A stretch of DNA of 64,000 nt from Hyphomicrobiales bacterium (GTDB taxonomy: Bacteria; Pseudomonadota; Alphaproteobacteria; Rhizobiales; Rhizobiaceae): the NCBI GenBank assembly GCA_900474095.1, contig UCOA01000086.1:1-64000 (forward strand). Direction: 5' to 3'. Numbering within the stretch: the stretch's first letter is position 1; every line of letters starts with the position of its first letter. Below the pieces are notes generated by a model. The model saw only the letters and a list, made by a program, of their open reading frames with translations. It was not told where the DNA came from and did not search any database. The position numbers were made by a program, and so were the translations under genes. This document shows, in pieces, positions 35,718 to 44,528 of this stretch.

Positions 35718-36626
35718 ATGGACGATCTGACCAACATGAAAACCTTCGTAGCGGTGGCGACTGCTGGCAGCTTTGCAAAGGCTGCCACGCGGCTCAATCT
35801 GTCGCCCGCGATGGTTGGTCGGCGAATTCAGGCACTGGAGAACGACTACGGCGCCAAACTGATCGAGCGCACCACGCGGACACAACGCCTGACCGAGATC
35901 GGGGCGAAGTTTCTAGAGAAAGCAAGCCGGGTCATCGATGAGTTGGAAGAGCTGAAGGACATCGCCGATCCGCGGAATACGGAGTTATCCGGTCTCCTCC
36001 GCATTAGCGGACCGACCACCCTTGGTGTAAAACGTCTGGCGCCGTCGATCGCACGTTTTGCCAATGAACATCCTGACATTACCCTGGAACTCAACCTCTC
36101 GGACCGGAGCGTCGACCTGATCTCGGAAGGCTATGACCTCGCGATTCGGGTCGCTGAGCTTCGGCCATCGTCTCTCATAGCTAGAAGGATAGGCACATAC
36201 CGCTTCGTCTGCTGTGCTTCACCCCGTTATTTGGAAAGGCACGGCCTGCCCACCAACCCTGAGCAACTGGAGCGGCATCGCTGCATATTGAGCCTCAATC
36301 TCGTTCCGCGTGATCAATGGCATTTTGAAGACAAGGAAGGACGGACACGGACGGCGCGGATCAGCAGCAATATCGGTATCGATAACGGCGAAGCGATGCG
36401 GGTCACGGCACTGGAGAGCGCGGGCATTGTCTACGCGCCGCAGGTTCTGGTCGAGGAAGACATAGCTTCCGGAATGCTTACGGAAATTCTCGTTGACTGG
36501 GGTAAAATCAGTTTACCCATATACGCAGTGCATCCGTCGCGGCAATTTGTGCCTCGTCGTGTCACAGCCATCGTGAGTTGGATTGCGCGGGATCTAAAAC
36601 AGGAAGCTCAGCGCATTGGCTTTTGA
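35718..36626 (+). CDS. LysR-family regulator
   Basis: A transcriptional regulator of about 302 residues. Its winged helix-turn-helix (MDDLTNMKTFVAVATAGSFA, then AATRLNLSPAMVGRRIQALE) occupies residues 1-62 and the periplasmic-binding-like effector domain runs from about 90 (LSGLLRISGPTTLGVKRLAP, SLIARRIGTYRFVCCASPRY). It belongs to the CrgA/AaeR-like group. Divergent from the reductase gene at 34998 with about 100 bases between them, so it probably controls that gene. Confidence 0.93.
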   Translation: MDDLTNMKTFVAVATAGSFAKAATRLNLSPAMVGRRIQALENDYGAKLIERTTRTQRLTEIGAKFLEKASRVIDELEELKDIADPRNTELSGLLRISGPTTLGVKRLAPSIARFANEHPDITLELNLSDRSVDLISEGYDLAIRVAELRPSSLIARRIGTYRFVCCASPRYLERHGLPTNPEQLERHRCILSLNLVPRDQWHFEDKEGRTRTARISSNIGIDNGEAMRVTALESAGIVYAPQVLVEEDIASGMLTEILVDWGKISLPIYAVHPSRQFVPRRVTAIVSWIARDLKQEAQRIGF

Positions 36627-36735
36627 CGTCCAGGATGCTTGTTCCTTTGTGAGGGGACGCGCCTCCTGCCTCTTGGGCGTACCCCCCTCCAGCCCGCGCG
36701 GCATGAATGTTTCCTGAAATCGCGGCGAAACGATC

Positions 36736-36903
36736 CCATGTCACGCCTCTACGTGAGACATGAGCCAGCTTGTCGGGATTGTGATATAGATCGCAGCCAC
36801 CCGTTCTTCGCCATCAGGATCGATCGTCAGCACGCTGTCGATGCCGTCTGCATTGCTGATGATAAGGCCAGCACCGCCATTGACGCGCTCTACGCCCAAG
36901 TTG
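36736..36903 (-). pseudogene. C-terminal fragment of an ECF41-type sigma factor
   Basis: The minus strand reads NLGVERVNGGAGLIISNADG, then GIDSVLTIDPDG and RVAAIYI, and after a one-base frameshift NPDKLAHVSRRG. This is the SnoaL-like tail of ECF41 sigma factors, with the hallmark VNG-GL and NPDKL motifs. The sigma2 and sigma4 domains are missing. It is a relic, perhaps of a carboxymuconolactone decarboxylase/sigma pair as is usual for ECF41. Confidence 0.72.
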
Positions 36904-37042
36904 CCAGACAGTATCGATATTCTTTTTCGCTAGGGCGCGTGGACAAATCGCTGACGGTCCGCGGACCTACCGCTTGGGTTACAAGTGATCATACTTGTCC
37001 GGCGGTCGCTGCATGACCGGTATCGGCTAGCCGCGTTAGCCG

Positions 37043-37468
37043 CTATGCGACTAAGAACGCGGTTATTTCATCGGCCAAGCCTGCGAGAAACGTGACCCGA
37101 TCCGGATGAGGTTCCGGCACATTTGGCGGCAATTCGTCCATGTACGTGAAATGGCCGGCATCGGGATCAACTTGGACCGCCACAGATGCCTGAGCGGCGA
37201 GCACATCCACGAGAAAGCGAGATTGGGCCGGCGGCGTGATAGTATCCTTGGCTCCCACCCAGATTTTCATCGGCACCTTGATACGGTGAAGCGCGCCTGG
37301 ACGGCGGAAGAAGTCCGTCGGCGGAGCCAAGAGGGCCAATCGCCCAAGGCGTGAAGTCGAACCAGTAATCAGTTGCTGCCCGCACTTTGGCTGCTCGACC
37401 TCGATCCGCGTAATGGTAAATGGTTCCAACTCGTTGGACACGATGGTGGTATCGGTCTCAATTCCCAT
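37043..37468 (-). pseudogene. C-terminal part of a dienelactone-hydrolase-like alpha/beta hydrolase
   Basis: A frame of 141 codons contains HRIKVPMKIWVGAKDTITPP (the Asp loop) and VDPDAGHFTYMDE (the catalytic His), the last third of an alpha/beta hydrolase. The nucleophile elbow is absent. A second frame just upstream reads AATDYWFDFTPWAIGPLGSA, like the missing preceding section, so a frameshift probably broke the gene. The frame start ATGGGAATTGA overlaps the stop of the preceding small frame. Confidence 0.55.
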
Positions 37469-37637
37469 ATTTTTCCTCAATCATCACAATAGGTTTAGCA
37501 TCGTCTTCCGCGTCAAACGAAGCCCAAAGTATCTCTGTCATTGACGTCCCGACCTCGGCGTCGGACACCATTCCGAGGTAGCGATAGGCAAGCTGGACCA
37601 ACCGCGTCAGCAATGCGACGGGGACTAGGGTAGCCAT
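37458..37637 (-). pseudogene. Short fragment, possibly a dehydrogenase C-terminus
   Basis: A 59-codon frame (MATLVPVALLTRLVQLAYRY, then LGMVSDAEVGTSMTEILWA) that loosely resembles the end of a short-chain dehydrogenase. There is too little to be sure. It sits between the hydrolase fragment and the AraC gene, in a patch of relics. Confidence 0.3.
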
Positions 37638-37777
37638 GCGGTGAAGCTCGCTATGACTTCGCCTGATGGAATGCCCATGTTCAGCGAACGCGCTGCTTAG
37701 CCGGATCGGGAGATTTGGGTTGAAAGCTGCTTGTCCGCCGCCGTGGACGGAAACGGACAAGTCGCCACTGAGGTTCG

Positions 37778-38659
37778 CTATTTCAGGGGCAGGAAGAGCT
37801 CTGCCACCGCCGCATGATCAGGTGCTTCCGGACAGAAGGTGAGGCGCTGGCAATACAGGGGGAAATCCCTCGCTTCCTCGCCACTGGCCGGCAGCCAATC
37901 GCGATAGAGGTAAAGCGCGGTAGGCTCCAGATCATCAGTATTGCCGACGACTTTCAGCACGGCGCAACGGCCGCCGGGGATCATGCCCGCCTCAATATGC
38001 TCTCCGTTCGTCTTGATCGGCTGATCAGTGCTGACACAAAGGTCCAGCCGATATTCGTCCGGAGACGTCACACGCGAATCGGAATGGAAGATGTTGAAAG
38101 TCAAACTGGTCTTCGGATCCAGACCAGTGGCTTTGCGCCATGCTATGAAGCGTTTGATCGTGTCGCCGATCCTTGCCGGGTCACCTCGATGTTTCATGAT
38201 CGCGACAGGGGTCGGAGACACGTCGCGGATTTCGATGTCATCGGCTGCAAATGTCCTTTGCATATGCTTAGTCCTTGCGAGTTTGAGAGGCCCGAGGGCG
38301 GCAAGCCACGGCTCCCAATCGGGAGATTTCCTGAACTGCGAAGGCGACTGGCTGAACCGTTGCCGAAATGCGCGAGCAAAGGCGTCAGGAGCTTGGTAGC
38401 CGGCATCCATCGCTATCTCGGTCACGCTGTCTACGTCCCTGTAGGCCAACCTGTAGGATGCCCGCTTCATGCGGACGAGATGGATATAGCGATGCACAGA
38501 CAGCCCAAAGGCGGCCACGAACTGCCGATGGAAATGATACTTGGAGAAGGCGGCCACGCAACTCAACTCGTCTAGGTCCAGTTTGCGGTCAAGATGTTGA
38601 TCAATGTGATCTAGGACCCGTTGCATCCGGGCATGGTAGTTTCGAAGCGTCGTCGTCAT
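37778..38659 (-). CDS. AraC-family regulator with GyrI-like effector domain
   Basis: A 293-residue regulator. The two helix-turn-helix motifs of AraC lie at residues 5-105 (LDELSCVAAFSKYHFHRQF; VTEIAMDAGYQAPDAFARAF), and a GyrI/SbmC-like small-molecule-binding domain follows (IEIRDVSPTPVAIMKHRGDP to the end). ATG 38659 follows AAGGACTGGATA. Related proteins (Rob/SoxS-like with GyrI domain) sense drugs or amphipathic ligands. No divergent target is obvious. Confidence 0.93.
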   Translation of the reverse strand: MTTTLRNYHARMQRVLDHIDQHLDRKLDLDELSCVAAFSKYHFHRQFVAAFGLSVHRYIHLVRMKRASYRLAYRDVDSVTEIAMDAGYQAPDAFARAFRQRFSQSPSQFRKSPDWEPWLAALGPLKLARTKHMQRTFAADDIEIRDVSPTPVAIMKHRGDPARIGDTIKRFIAWRKATGLDPKTSLTFNIFHSDSRVTSPDEYRLDLCVSTDQPIKTNGEHIEAGMIPGGRCAVLKVVGNTDDLEPTALYLYRDWLPASGEEARDFPLYCQRLTFCPEAPDHAAVAELFLPLK

Positions 38660-38848
38660 TATCCAGTCCTTACCGTGGCAGGACCAAATAGCCCCGCACA
38701 AGTGCTGTGCGCTCGACCGATCTTGCGGATTATCAGGCTTGGCTGCTCAGTAATAACGTCGGCCTATAAGGTACCCTGCAACGGGCGTTCCGGGTTTTGC
38801 ATGCGGCGTAACGGACACCCGAGTATCACTCCCGGCTTGGTTCCTATT

Positions 38849-39736
38849 TCAGGCAAGCTCGGAGAGCGAGGTTGTCCAATCACCGAACTGCCGACACGCT
38901 GGCTTGTCGGGTCGTCTTAGTGTCATCCAGTAGGATTTGTCTTCGTTCTCGGGTCTGTTTGAGAGCAAAATCAGACTTCCGCTTTCAATCTCCCGTTCAA
39001 ACAGCGCCACCGGGCATTGTGCCACGCCTTGCCCGCCAAAAATTGCCGCGGCAAGCAGATTGAAGTCTTGGTACAGGGGGCCTCGATCAGGAGAGAATGT
39101 TACCCGTCCGGCCGCTCTCATCCATTGCGCCCAGACATACGTCGTTTCGTCATGGAGCAACTCGGCGGAGTCGATCGTCATAAGGTCAACGCTCTCATTT
39201 GCCTTCTCAAAATAACCCTTCGAACATGCGGGATATGTGATCCCGGGCATCAATCTGACCGCCTCCTGACCCGGCGGAATCTCGACGACACCTTTGTGAG
39301 CCTGGATGGCGATGTCAGCGCCTTCCAGCGATATTCCCGGAATGGCATAAACAAGATGCAGCCGGACATTCGGGTAGCGGCTTTGAAAGCCCTGCAGTTT
39401 TGGCACCAACCACCACGAGGCGAAGGACGGAATGACGGCAATCGTGAGATCAGGTCCTTCGCCCTTTCGTCGGACCTCTGCGCAGGCCTGAGCTAATCGC
39501 GCAAGAGCGTCTTCGACAACACCTCCGAGCATTACGGCATCCTCGCCGGGCGATATGCCGCGACCATCCCGTTGAAACAGGGATCGTCCAAACCAGTCCT
39601 CAAGAGCCTTTATGTGGTGACTGACCGCGGAATGGGAGATGTTGAGTTCTTTCGCCGCCTTTGTGACACTTTGCAGCCTTGCAACAGATGCCAGCGCGCG
39701 GAGCGCGGCAAATGGCGGAATTCGGGATGAATTCAT
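38849..39736 (-). CDS. LysR-family regulator (GcvA type)
   Basis: A 295-residue regulator starting IPPFAALRALASVARLQS then TKAAKELNISHSAVSHHIKA, the GcvA-like helix-turn-helix, followed by an effector domain with GPDLTIAVIPSFASWWLVPKL. It diverges from the ectC-like operon at 39860 with 123 bases between. A perfect ATATGT-N11-ACATAT dyad overlaps its own start codon, fitting the T-N11-A rule for LysR sites and autoregulation. Confidence 0.93.
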   Translation of the reverse strand: MNSSRIPPFAALRALASVARLQSVTKAAKELNISHSAVSHHIKALEDWFGRSLFQRDGRGISPGEDAVMLGGVVEDALARLAQACAEVRRKGEGPDLTIAVIPSFASWWLVPKLQGFQSRYPNVRLHLVYAIPGISLEGADIAIQAHKGVVEIPPGQEAVRLMPGITYPACSKGYFEKANESVDLMTIDSAELLHDETTYVWAQWMRAAGRVTFSPDRGPLYQDFNLLAAAIFGGQGVAQCPVALFEREIESGSLILLSNRPENEDKSYWMTLRRPDKPACRQFGDWTTSLSELA

Positions 39737-39757
39737 ATGTCTGTTTTCCTAACATAT
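39735..39757. promoter_or_regulatory. LysR-type binding site candidate
   Basis: ATATGT (39735-39740) and ACATAT (39752-39757), a perfect inverted repeat with an 11-base spacer, overlaps the LysR start codon and lies about 100 bases before the ectC-like gene. It fits the LysR T-N11-A pattern. Confidence 0.6.
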
Positions 39758-39859
39758 TTGTTCGATTTATGTGCTTTATTTCATCCGTCCCGCTTGTCAA
39801 ATTGGGGCGTGAAAAAGCAACTCACTGCTGCTTTATGAACGAATTGGGGTTCGTGAACG

Positions 39860-40240
39860 ATGTTCGTACGCACGCTGGCAGAGCTTATCGGGACAGAGCG
39901 AGATGTTGACTGGGGTAACGGGCTAAGCCGGCGGTTCGTTCTGGAGCGAGACGGACTTGGCTTCGCGCTTATGGAGACGACGGTCCGCGCCGGCAGCGAA
40001 TCGCATCAGCAATACCGCAACCATCTTGAAGCTTGCTATTGCATCGAAGGCCGCGGCGAGATCCAAGACAGCGAGGGCAATATCTGGGCACTTGAGCCGG
40101 GAACACTCTACGCTTTGGACAAACACGACAAACACGTTCTTCGTGCCCACACGGACATGCGGCTCGTGAGCGTGTTCAATCCACCGATCAAAGGTCAGGA
40201 ATCACACAACTACGCAAATGGCGCGCACTCCTCGTACTGA
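39860..40240 (+). CDS. ectC: Stand-alone ectoine synthase-like cupin protein (EctC family)
   Basis: A 126-residue cupin of the L-ectoine synthase family. Residues that build the iron and substrate site in EctC are present: Thr40, Tyr52, His55, Glu57 (YRNHLEACYCIEGRGE), Tyr84 and His92 (YALDKHDKHVLRAH). EctC closes N-gamma-acetyl-diaminobutyrate to ectoine and can run backwards. No ectA, ectB or ectD is in the window. It is instead first in an operon with an amidase, a VOC protein and a cyclase, under a divergent LysR. An orphan EctC in a catabolic setting may act on a related cyclic amidine or lactam. Family sure, reaction uncertain. Confidence 0.87.
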   Translation: MFVRTLAELIGTERDVDWGNGLSRRFVLERDGLGFALMETTVRAGSESHQQYRNHLEACYCIEGRGEIQDSEGNIWALEPGTLYALDKHDKHVLRAHTDMRLVSVFNPPIKGQESHNYANGAHSSY

Positions 40241-40314
40241 TGACAATCCGGTGAACGGAAATGCGCTAACAATGACAGCGCAATTTGCCAAAGGCTTTTT
40301 CAATCTGGGAGGCG

Positions 40315-41595
40315 ATGGTGGTGGCTGGTTTCGTTCATAAGTTCGATCACGATGCGACGGCTATTGCTTTCGAAGTGGGTGCAGGCCGTCTGACGGCGAG
40401 GTCGGTGGCCGAAGGTTTCATCACCCGGACCTTGATGAAAGAGCCGGACATCCAGGCGTTCGCTGCATTCAATCAGGAACTGGTACTCGAACAAGCCGAT
40501 CGCATCGACAGACGTCCTGAAAAGGGACTGCTTGCCGGTGTCCCGATCGGCGTCAAGGATATCTTCGATACGGTGGAGTGGGCGACCGAGTTCAATTCGC
40601 CGATCTATCGCAACAATCGATCTTCGCGAGATGCCAATGCCGTCGCTCTTCTCGGGCAGGCGGGTGCGGTCATCATGGGCAAGACAGCTACTGCCGAATT
40701 TGCATTCATGCATACCGGCCCTACCCGCAACCCATATGATCTGTCACGAACGCCGGGCAGTTCGAGTGCGGGATCGGCCGCGGGACTCGCGGCGGGCTTT
40801 TTTGCCGGGGCGCTCGGAACGCAGACCGCCGGTTCTCTGATCAAGCCTGCCTCCTATTGCGGGCTCTACGCTTACAAACCCTCATACAACCTGGTTTCAC
40901 TCGAAGGCGTCAAACCACTTGCATCCAGCTTTGATACGGTGGGCTGGTATGGTGCATCCGCGAGGGATCTCAGCCTGATTGCGCAGGTATTGATCCCCGG
41001 TTTAGGAAGGTACACTGCGGCCAATGGGGGATTGAAGATCGGCTTTTGTAGAACGCCGTATTGGGGTATGGCCGACCCAGATGTTCACCAAGCTGTCATC
41101 GCAGCCGCAACCTCGCTTGCCGCGCGGGGTCATGACGTCAATGAGATTGTTCTTCCATCGGCTTTCGAAGCAGTTGCCCGTGATCACCAAATCATAAGCG
41201 ACTGCGAAGGTGCCAGGGCGCTCCACAAGGAACAAGCGGCCGGCGCAAAATCCATGAGCCCGCAGCTTGCCGAAATGTTTGCGCGCGCCTCGGCGATTTC
41301 CTGGGAAGAGGAAGTCGCGACACGGAACCGGCTGGGGTTGCTCGTTTCTGTTCTGAACGCCACCATCGAGCCCTATGATGCCGTGATTGCGCCGAGCTGC
41401 GCCCACGTAGCCCCGGTCGGCTTGGCAGCTACGGGAACGTCAGACTTCATCAGGCTTTGGACCGCATTTGGCCTTCCTCAAGCCAATATTCCGCTCATGC
41501 GCAGGGACGGGGAATTGCCGATAGGTCTTCAGGTCATTGGTTCAGCTTTTTCCGATGTAAAGCTTCTGCACTGTGTGGAGATCTTGTCCGAATGA
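40315..41595 (+). CDS. Amidase-signature family hydrolase
   Basis: A 426-residue amidase-signature enzyme (Ser-cisSer-Lys triad). Lys is in GVPIGVKDIFDT, and the Ser pair in RTPGSSSAGSAAGLAAG with the nucleophile in GTQTAGSLIKPASYCG. It hydrolyses an amide bond; substrate unknown. ATG 40315 is preferred because GGGAGGCG precedes it; the frame is open ten codons further. It lies 74 bases after the ectC-like gene and 33 before the VOC gene, so probably one operon. Possible role: deacylating the product of the EctC-like step. Confidence 0.92.
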   Translation: MVVAGFVHKFDHDATAIAFEVGAGRLTARSVAEGFITRTLMKEPDIQAFAAFNQELVLEQADRIDRRPEKGLLAGVPIGVKDIFDTVEWATEFNSPIYRNNRSSRDANAVALLGQAGAVIMGKTATAEFAFMHTGPTRNPYDLSRTPGSSSAGSAAGLAAGFFAGALGTQTAGSLIKPASYCGLYAYKPSYNLVSLEGVKPLASSFDTVGWYGASARDLSLIAQVLIPGLGRYTAANGGLKIGFCRTPYWGMADPDVHQAVIAAATSLAARGHDVNEIVLPSAFEAVARDHQIISDCEGARALHKEQAAGAKSMSPQLAEMFARASAISWEEEVATRNRLGLLVSVLNATIEPYDAVIAPSCAHVAPVGLAATGTSDFIRLWTAFGLPQANIPLMRRDGELPIGLQVIGSAFSDVKLLHCVEILSE

Positions 41596-41628
41596 GTTCG
41601 TTAATCCGCATCATCAAGGAGAATCCCT

Positions 41629-42042
41629 ATGCGCTCTGCCTTTCACCTCGCCTATCACGTGACCGATCTGGAGACTTCGAGACGTTTTTATGGTGATGTC
41701 CTCGGTTGCCGGGAAGGCCGCAGTTCTGACACTTGGGTAGATTTCGATTTTTTCGGGCACCAGATTTCCTTGCACCTCGGCACACCATTCGTCGTCACCC
41801 GAACCGGCAAGGTCGGCGACCATATGGTGATGATGCCACATCTCGGCGTCGTGCTGCCGCTCGATGACTGGTTTGCGTTGGCGGACCGCCTTCAGGCAGC
41901 GCAAATCAAATTTGACATCCCGCCGGTCGTTCGCTTTGCCGGCGAACCGGGCGAGCAGCGCACAATGTTCTTCCTCGATCCCAGCGGCAATCCAATCGAA
42001 GTCAAGGGTTTCCGTGATTTCGACGGCATATTCGCGCGCTGA
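41629..42042 (+). CDS. VOC-family dioxygenase-like protein
   Basis: A 137-residue vicinal-oxygen-chelate protein. The first module has FHLAYHVTDLETSRRFYGDV (His ligand), the middle FFGHQISLHLGTP, and the end FFLDPSGNPIEVKGF (Glu ligand). This arrangement is closest to small extradiol-dioxygenase-like or glyoxalase-like proteins. ATG follows AAGGAGAATCCCT. Third gene of the ectC-like operon. Confidence 0.88.
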   Translation: MRSAFHLAYHVTDLETSRRFYGDVLGCREGRSSDTWVDFDFFGHQISLHLGTPFVVTRTGKVGDHMVMMPHLGVVLPLDDWFALADRLQAAQIKFDIPPVVRFAGEPGEQRTMFFLDPSGNPIEVKGFRDFDGIFAR

Positions 42043-42104
42043 GAAATATACGCATCACCGCAGACATCCATCCCACAGCCGCAAACCGAAAGGCTGCTAA
42101 ATCA

Positions 42105-42778
42105 ATGCCCCTGATCGACCTTACCCACGACTTTGCCGATGGCATGCCAGGATTTTCGTTGAAACGGAGGGCGAGGTCAAGCAATTCACCGCCAGCATTC
42201 GTCCTTTCGTCACGCATGAAGCATCTGCTCTCTTCTATGATCACAAAGCGAGCTTCGAAATTACTGAAGTGTGCTTCCAGACCTCCATCGGCACATACAT
42301 CGACGCACCGCGCCACCGATGGAAAGACCGCCGCGATATTGCCGAACTACGCCTCGACGAGCTTGTCCTGCCGGGCGTCGTGGTCGATGCCACGCCCGCC
42401 GAGCCTGGCGCGCGGATTGGTCTCGACCAGATCGATCTGCCTGCAGACATAAAGGGCAAGGCGGTTCTGGTGCGATTCGGGTGGGACCAACACTGGGCCA
42501 CTGAAACCTATGAACAGTATCCGTTTCTTGACCGTGATGTCATCGATGCGTTGATCGCGCGGGGCGCTTCCTTGCTGGGTGTCGATACTTTCAATGTTGA
42601 TACACGCGCCGATCCCGCTCGTCCCGCTCATTCGCTCCTTCTTGAGCGTGATATCTTGATCGTCGAGAACCTGCGCGATTTGCACCTCCTGCCAAAGGAC
42701 GGCTTCCGTTTTTTCGCCATTCCCATCAAGGCCGTCGGCGCCGCCGCCATGACCGTTCGCGCCTTTGCCGAGGCATAG
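42105..42778 (+). pseudogene. Cyclase-family (kynurenine formamidase-like) hydrolase with a frameshift
   Basis: The gene starts MPLIDLTHDFADGMPGF in one frame, then needs a shift near 42165 to continue as TEGEVKQFTASIRP, THEASALFYDHKASFEIT, QTSIGTYIDAPRHRWKD, VLPGVVVDATP and onward to 42778, a full-length cyclase family protein of about 225 residues. These metal-dependent enzymes open formamides, isatin or cyclic amides. The metal motif here is GTYIDAPRH with Tyr for the common His. Apart from the shift the sequence is well kept, so the break is recent, programmed, or a sequencing error. Confidence 0.85.
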
Positions 42779-42958
42779 TAATGCTACAATCGGATTCGAA
42801 CATAAGACCCTCACGGTAAAACCAAAATCACAGGGGTCACGATCCGCGCCCGGTTGCGACCCCTGGTCAAGCCTTGACGACTTTGCGTTTCAAAGCTCTC
42901 ACTCTTAAGACAATCCACCTGTTTGGTAATTTCACTTCCACCACACTTTAGAATTGAG

Positions 42959-43759
42959 ATGAACATGCAACCTATTGATTTTACGCTGAATAAATACCGG
43001 GATCGACCGATCGCTTTCATCGACCGATTCGACGGGCACGGCCTGGACACATCAAAATGGCTTCCCATTTATATGCCTCACTGGAGCTCACTTCCACGAT
43101 CAAGACCGCGCTATGATTTTAAAGACAACAATCTCGTATTGAGAATTGACCACGATCAAGAGCCATGGTGCCCAGAGTTTGACGGCGCGGTAATCGTCTC
43201 CTCGATCCAGACAGGGCAGTTCTCCGGGCCTCTTGGCAGTGGCATCGGTCAGCACCGCTTTAAGCCGGGTCTTGTCGTGCGGGAGGAGCAGCCGGAAGAG
43301 AGACTGTATACACCCCTCTATGGTGCCTTCGAGTTAAGGGCGAAGGCGGATATTTCAGAAAACAACCTCGTAGCATTGTTTCTGATCGGATTCGAAGATG
43401 AACCCGACGCATCCGGGGAGATTACCGTGATGGAAATCTTTGGCCGGAACGTTTCTGCCGAAGGCACGAGACTTGGGCACGGCATAAAGGCCATAAATGA
43501 CCCACGCTTGACGACCGATTTTCATGAAGATCTGCTGCCTTTTGATGTTGCCGACTGGCATGTCTATGCAGCTGAATGGTCTCCATCAGGCGTGTCATTC
43601 TTTCTGGATGGGCGTCTGTTACGCCACGTTCCACAATCGCCTGCCTATCCGATGCAGGTGCTCCTTAACATTTACCAGCTGCCGTCCGAGAAGCAGATCA
43701 AACGAGAAACGCCCGCTACTTTAACAATTGACTACTTTATTGGGTACGCGCCCGCGTAA
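42959..43759 (+). CDS. Glycoside hydrolase family 16-like protein with altered catalytic motif
   Basis: A protein of about 266 residues with a GH16 (laminarinase/kappa-carrageenase fold) beta-sandwich: FDGHGLDTSKWLPIYMPHW near the start, YGAFELRAKADIS, the active-site strand GEITVMEIFG, then WHVYAAEWSPSGVSFFLDGR and a C-terminal strand. GH16 enzymes use ExDxxE; here E154 and E159 are present but the middle Asp is Thr156. It may be weakly active or a sugar-binding protein. No signal peptide is seen from ATG 42959. Codon use is less GC-rich than its neighbours. Confidence 0.85.
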   Translation: MNMQPIDFTLNKYRDRPIAFIDRFDGHGLDTSKWLPIYMPHWSSLPRSRPRYDFKDNNLVLRIDHDQEPWCPEFDGAVIVSSIQTGQFSGPLGSGIGQHRFKPGLVVREEQPEERLYTPLYGAFELRAKADISENNLVALFLIGFEDEPDASGEITVMEIFGRNVSAEGTRLGHGIKAINDPRLTTDFHEDLLPFDVADWHVYAAEWSPSGVSFFLDGRLLRHVPQSPAYPMQVLLNIYQLPSEKQIKRETPATLTIDYFIGYAPA

Positions 43760-43837
43760 AAAACCCTTCACCACCAGCCTCAAAGCTCACATGAGGATTT
43801 CGCCGTCAAGATCAATCACTTTTTCATAGCGTGCTCC

Positions 43838-43975
43838 TTTCGATCTGTATCGAATCCATGGCTGAGCCACCTTTCATGACGCGGCATGTTTCCGTCGCCG
43901 GTTCAAACAACACCACTATCCCGCTTGCGTAGCGGCAAGGCTCAGGAGAACGGGACCAATCTAAAGCGCGGCATT
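43838..43975. repeat. Diverged copy of an IS-end-like sequence (copy A)
   Basis: This stretch shares TGCTCCTTT, a GAGCC-containing block, CACCACTA-CCCGCTT and an exact 24-base block starting GGCTCAGGAGAACGGGACCA with 47240-47391. The 47-kb copy lies downstream of the IS110-type transposase, so this is probably the non-coding end of a related element left behind. Confidence 0.6.
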
Positions 43976-44111
43976 TGAAGCCCGACTTAGAGGCGTGGCG
44001 GCCGCACTGAGGTCGACGCTGCGTAAGCGCTGTCTCCGCCCCATTGGATTGGCTGTATTTTGAGGCTTGCTGGGTGTGCGAGAAGGTTTCCAGGACTATC
44101 TGGAGATTTGC

Positions 44112-44528
44112 ATGGCAGATGATGGATTTGTTGGGCGCTACGAAGTTGTCGAGCTGCGCCGCGGAAACCGGCGTTGGCCCGATGATGTGAAGGCGCGGAT
44201 TGTCGCGGAAAGCCTTGAGCCTGGTGTTCGTGTTGTTGATGTCGCGCGCCGTCATGACGTTGTTCCGCACCAGCTTTCCTTCTGGCCCCGGCAAGCGCGC
44301 GAGGGCATTCTGGCCCTGCCTTTTGAGGCTATGCCGGACCTGTCGGAGAGCGGCGATGCCGAACCTTCATTTGTGCCTTTGGCGATTACAGCGGAGCCGA
44401 GCGATGCTGTGAGTGTTTCGGCGGTCTTGACGCTGGAGATCGGCCCGGACGTTGTTATGCAGGTTCCCGGTGACGTGCCGGTTGAACGTGTGGCCGCCCT
44501 GGTGCGAGCGATGCGAGGGACGGCATGA
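44112..44528 (+). CDS. IS66 accessory protein TnpA
   Basis: A 138-residue IS66 OrfA protein with an N-terminal helix-turn-helix: YEVVELRRGNRRWPDDVKAR, IVAESLEPGVRVVDVARRHD, VVPHQLSFWPRQAREG. It is needed for transposition with TnpB and TnpC. ATG 44112 starts MADDGFVGRYEV; the frame opens 15 codons earlier. Overlaps tnpB by four bases (ATGA). Confidence 0.93.
   Translation: MADDGFVGRYEVVELRRGNRRWPDDVKARIVAESLEPGVRVVDVARRHDVVPHQLSFWPRQAREGILALPFEAMPDLSESGDAEPSFVPLAITAEPSDAVSVSAVLTLEIGPDVVMQVPGDVPVERVAALVRAMRGTA

Noticed and set aside
39860-40240. Ectoine biosynthesis as the function of the operon.
   Set aside because: ectA and ectB are absent and the neighbours are hydrolases under a LysR regulator; only the family membership is claimed.
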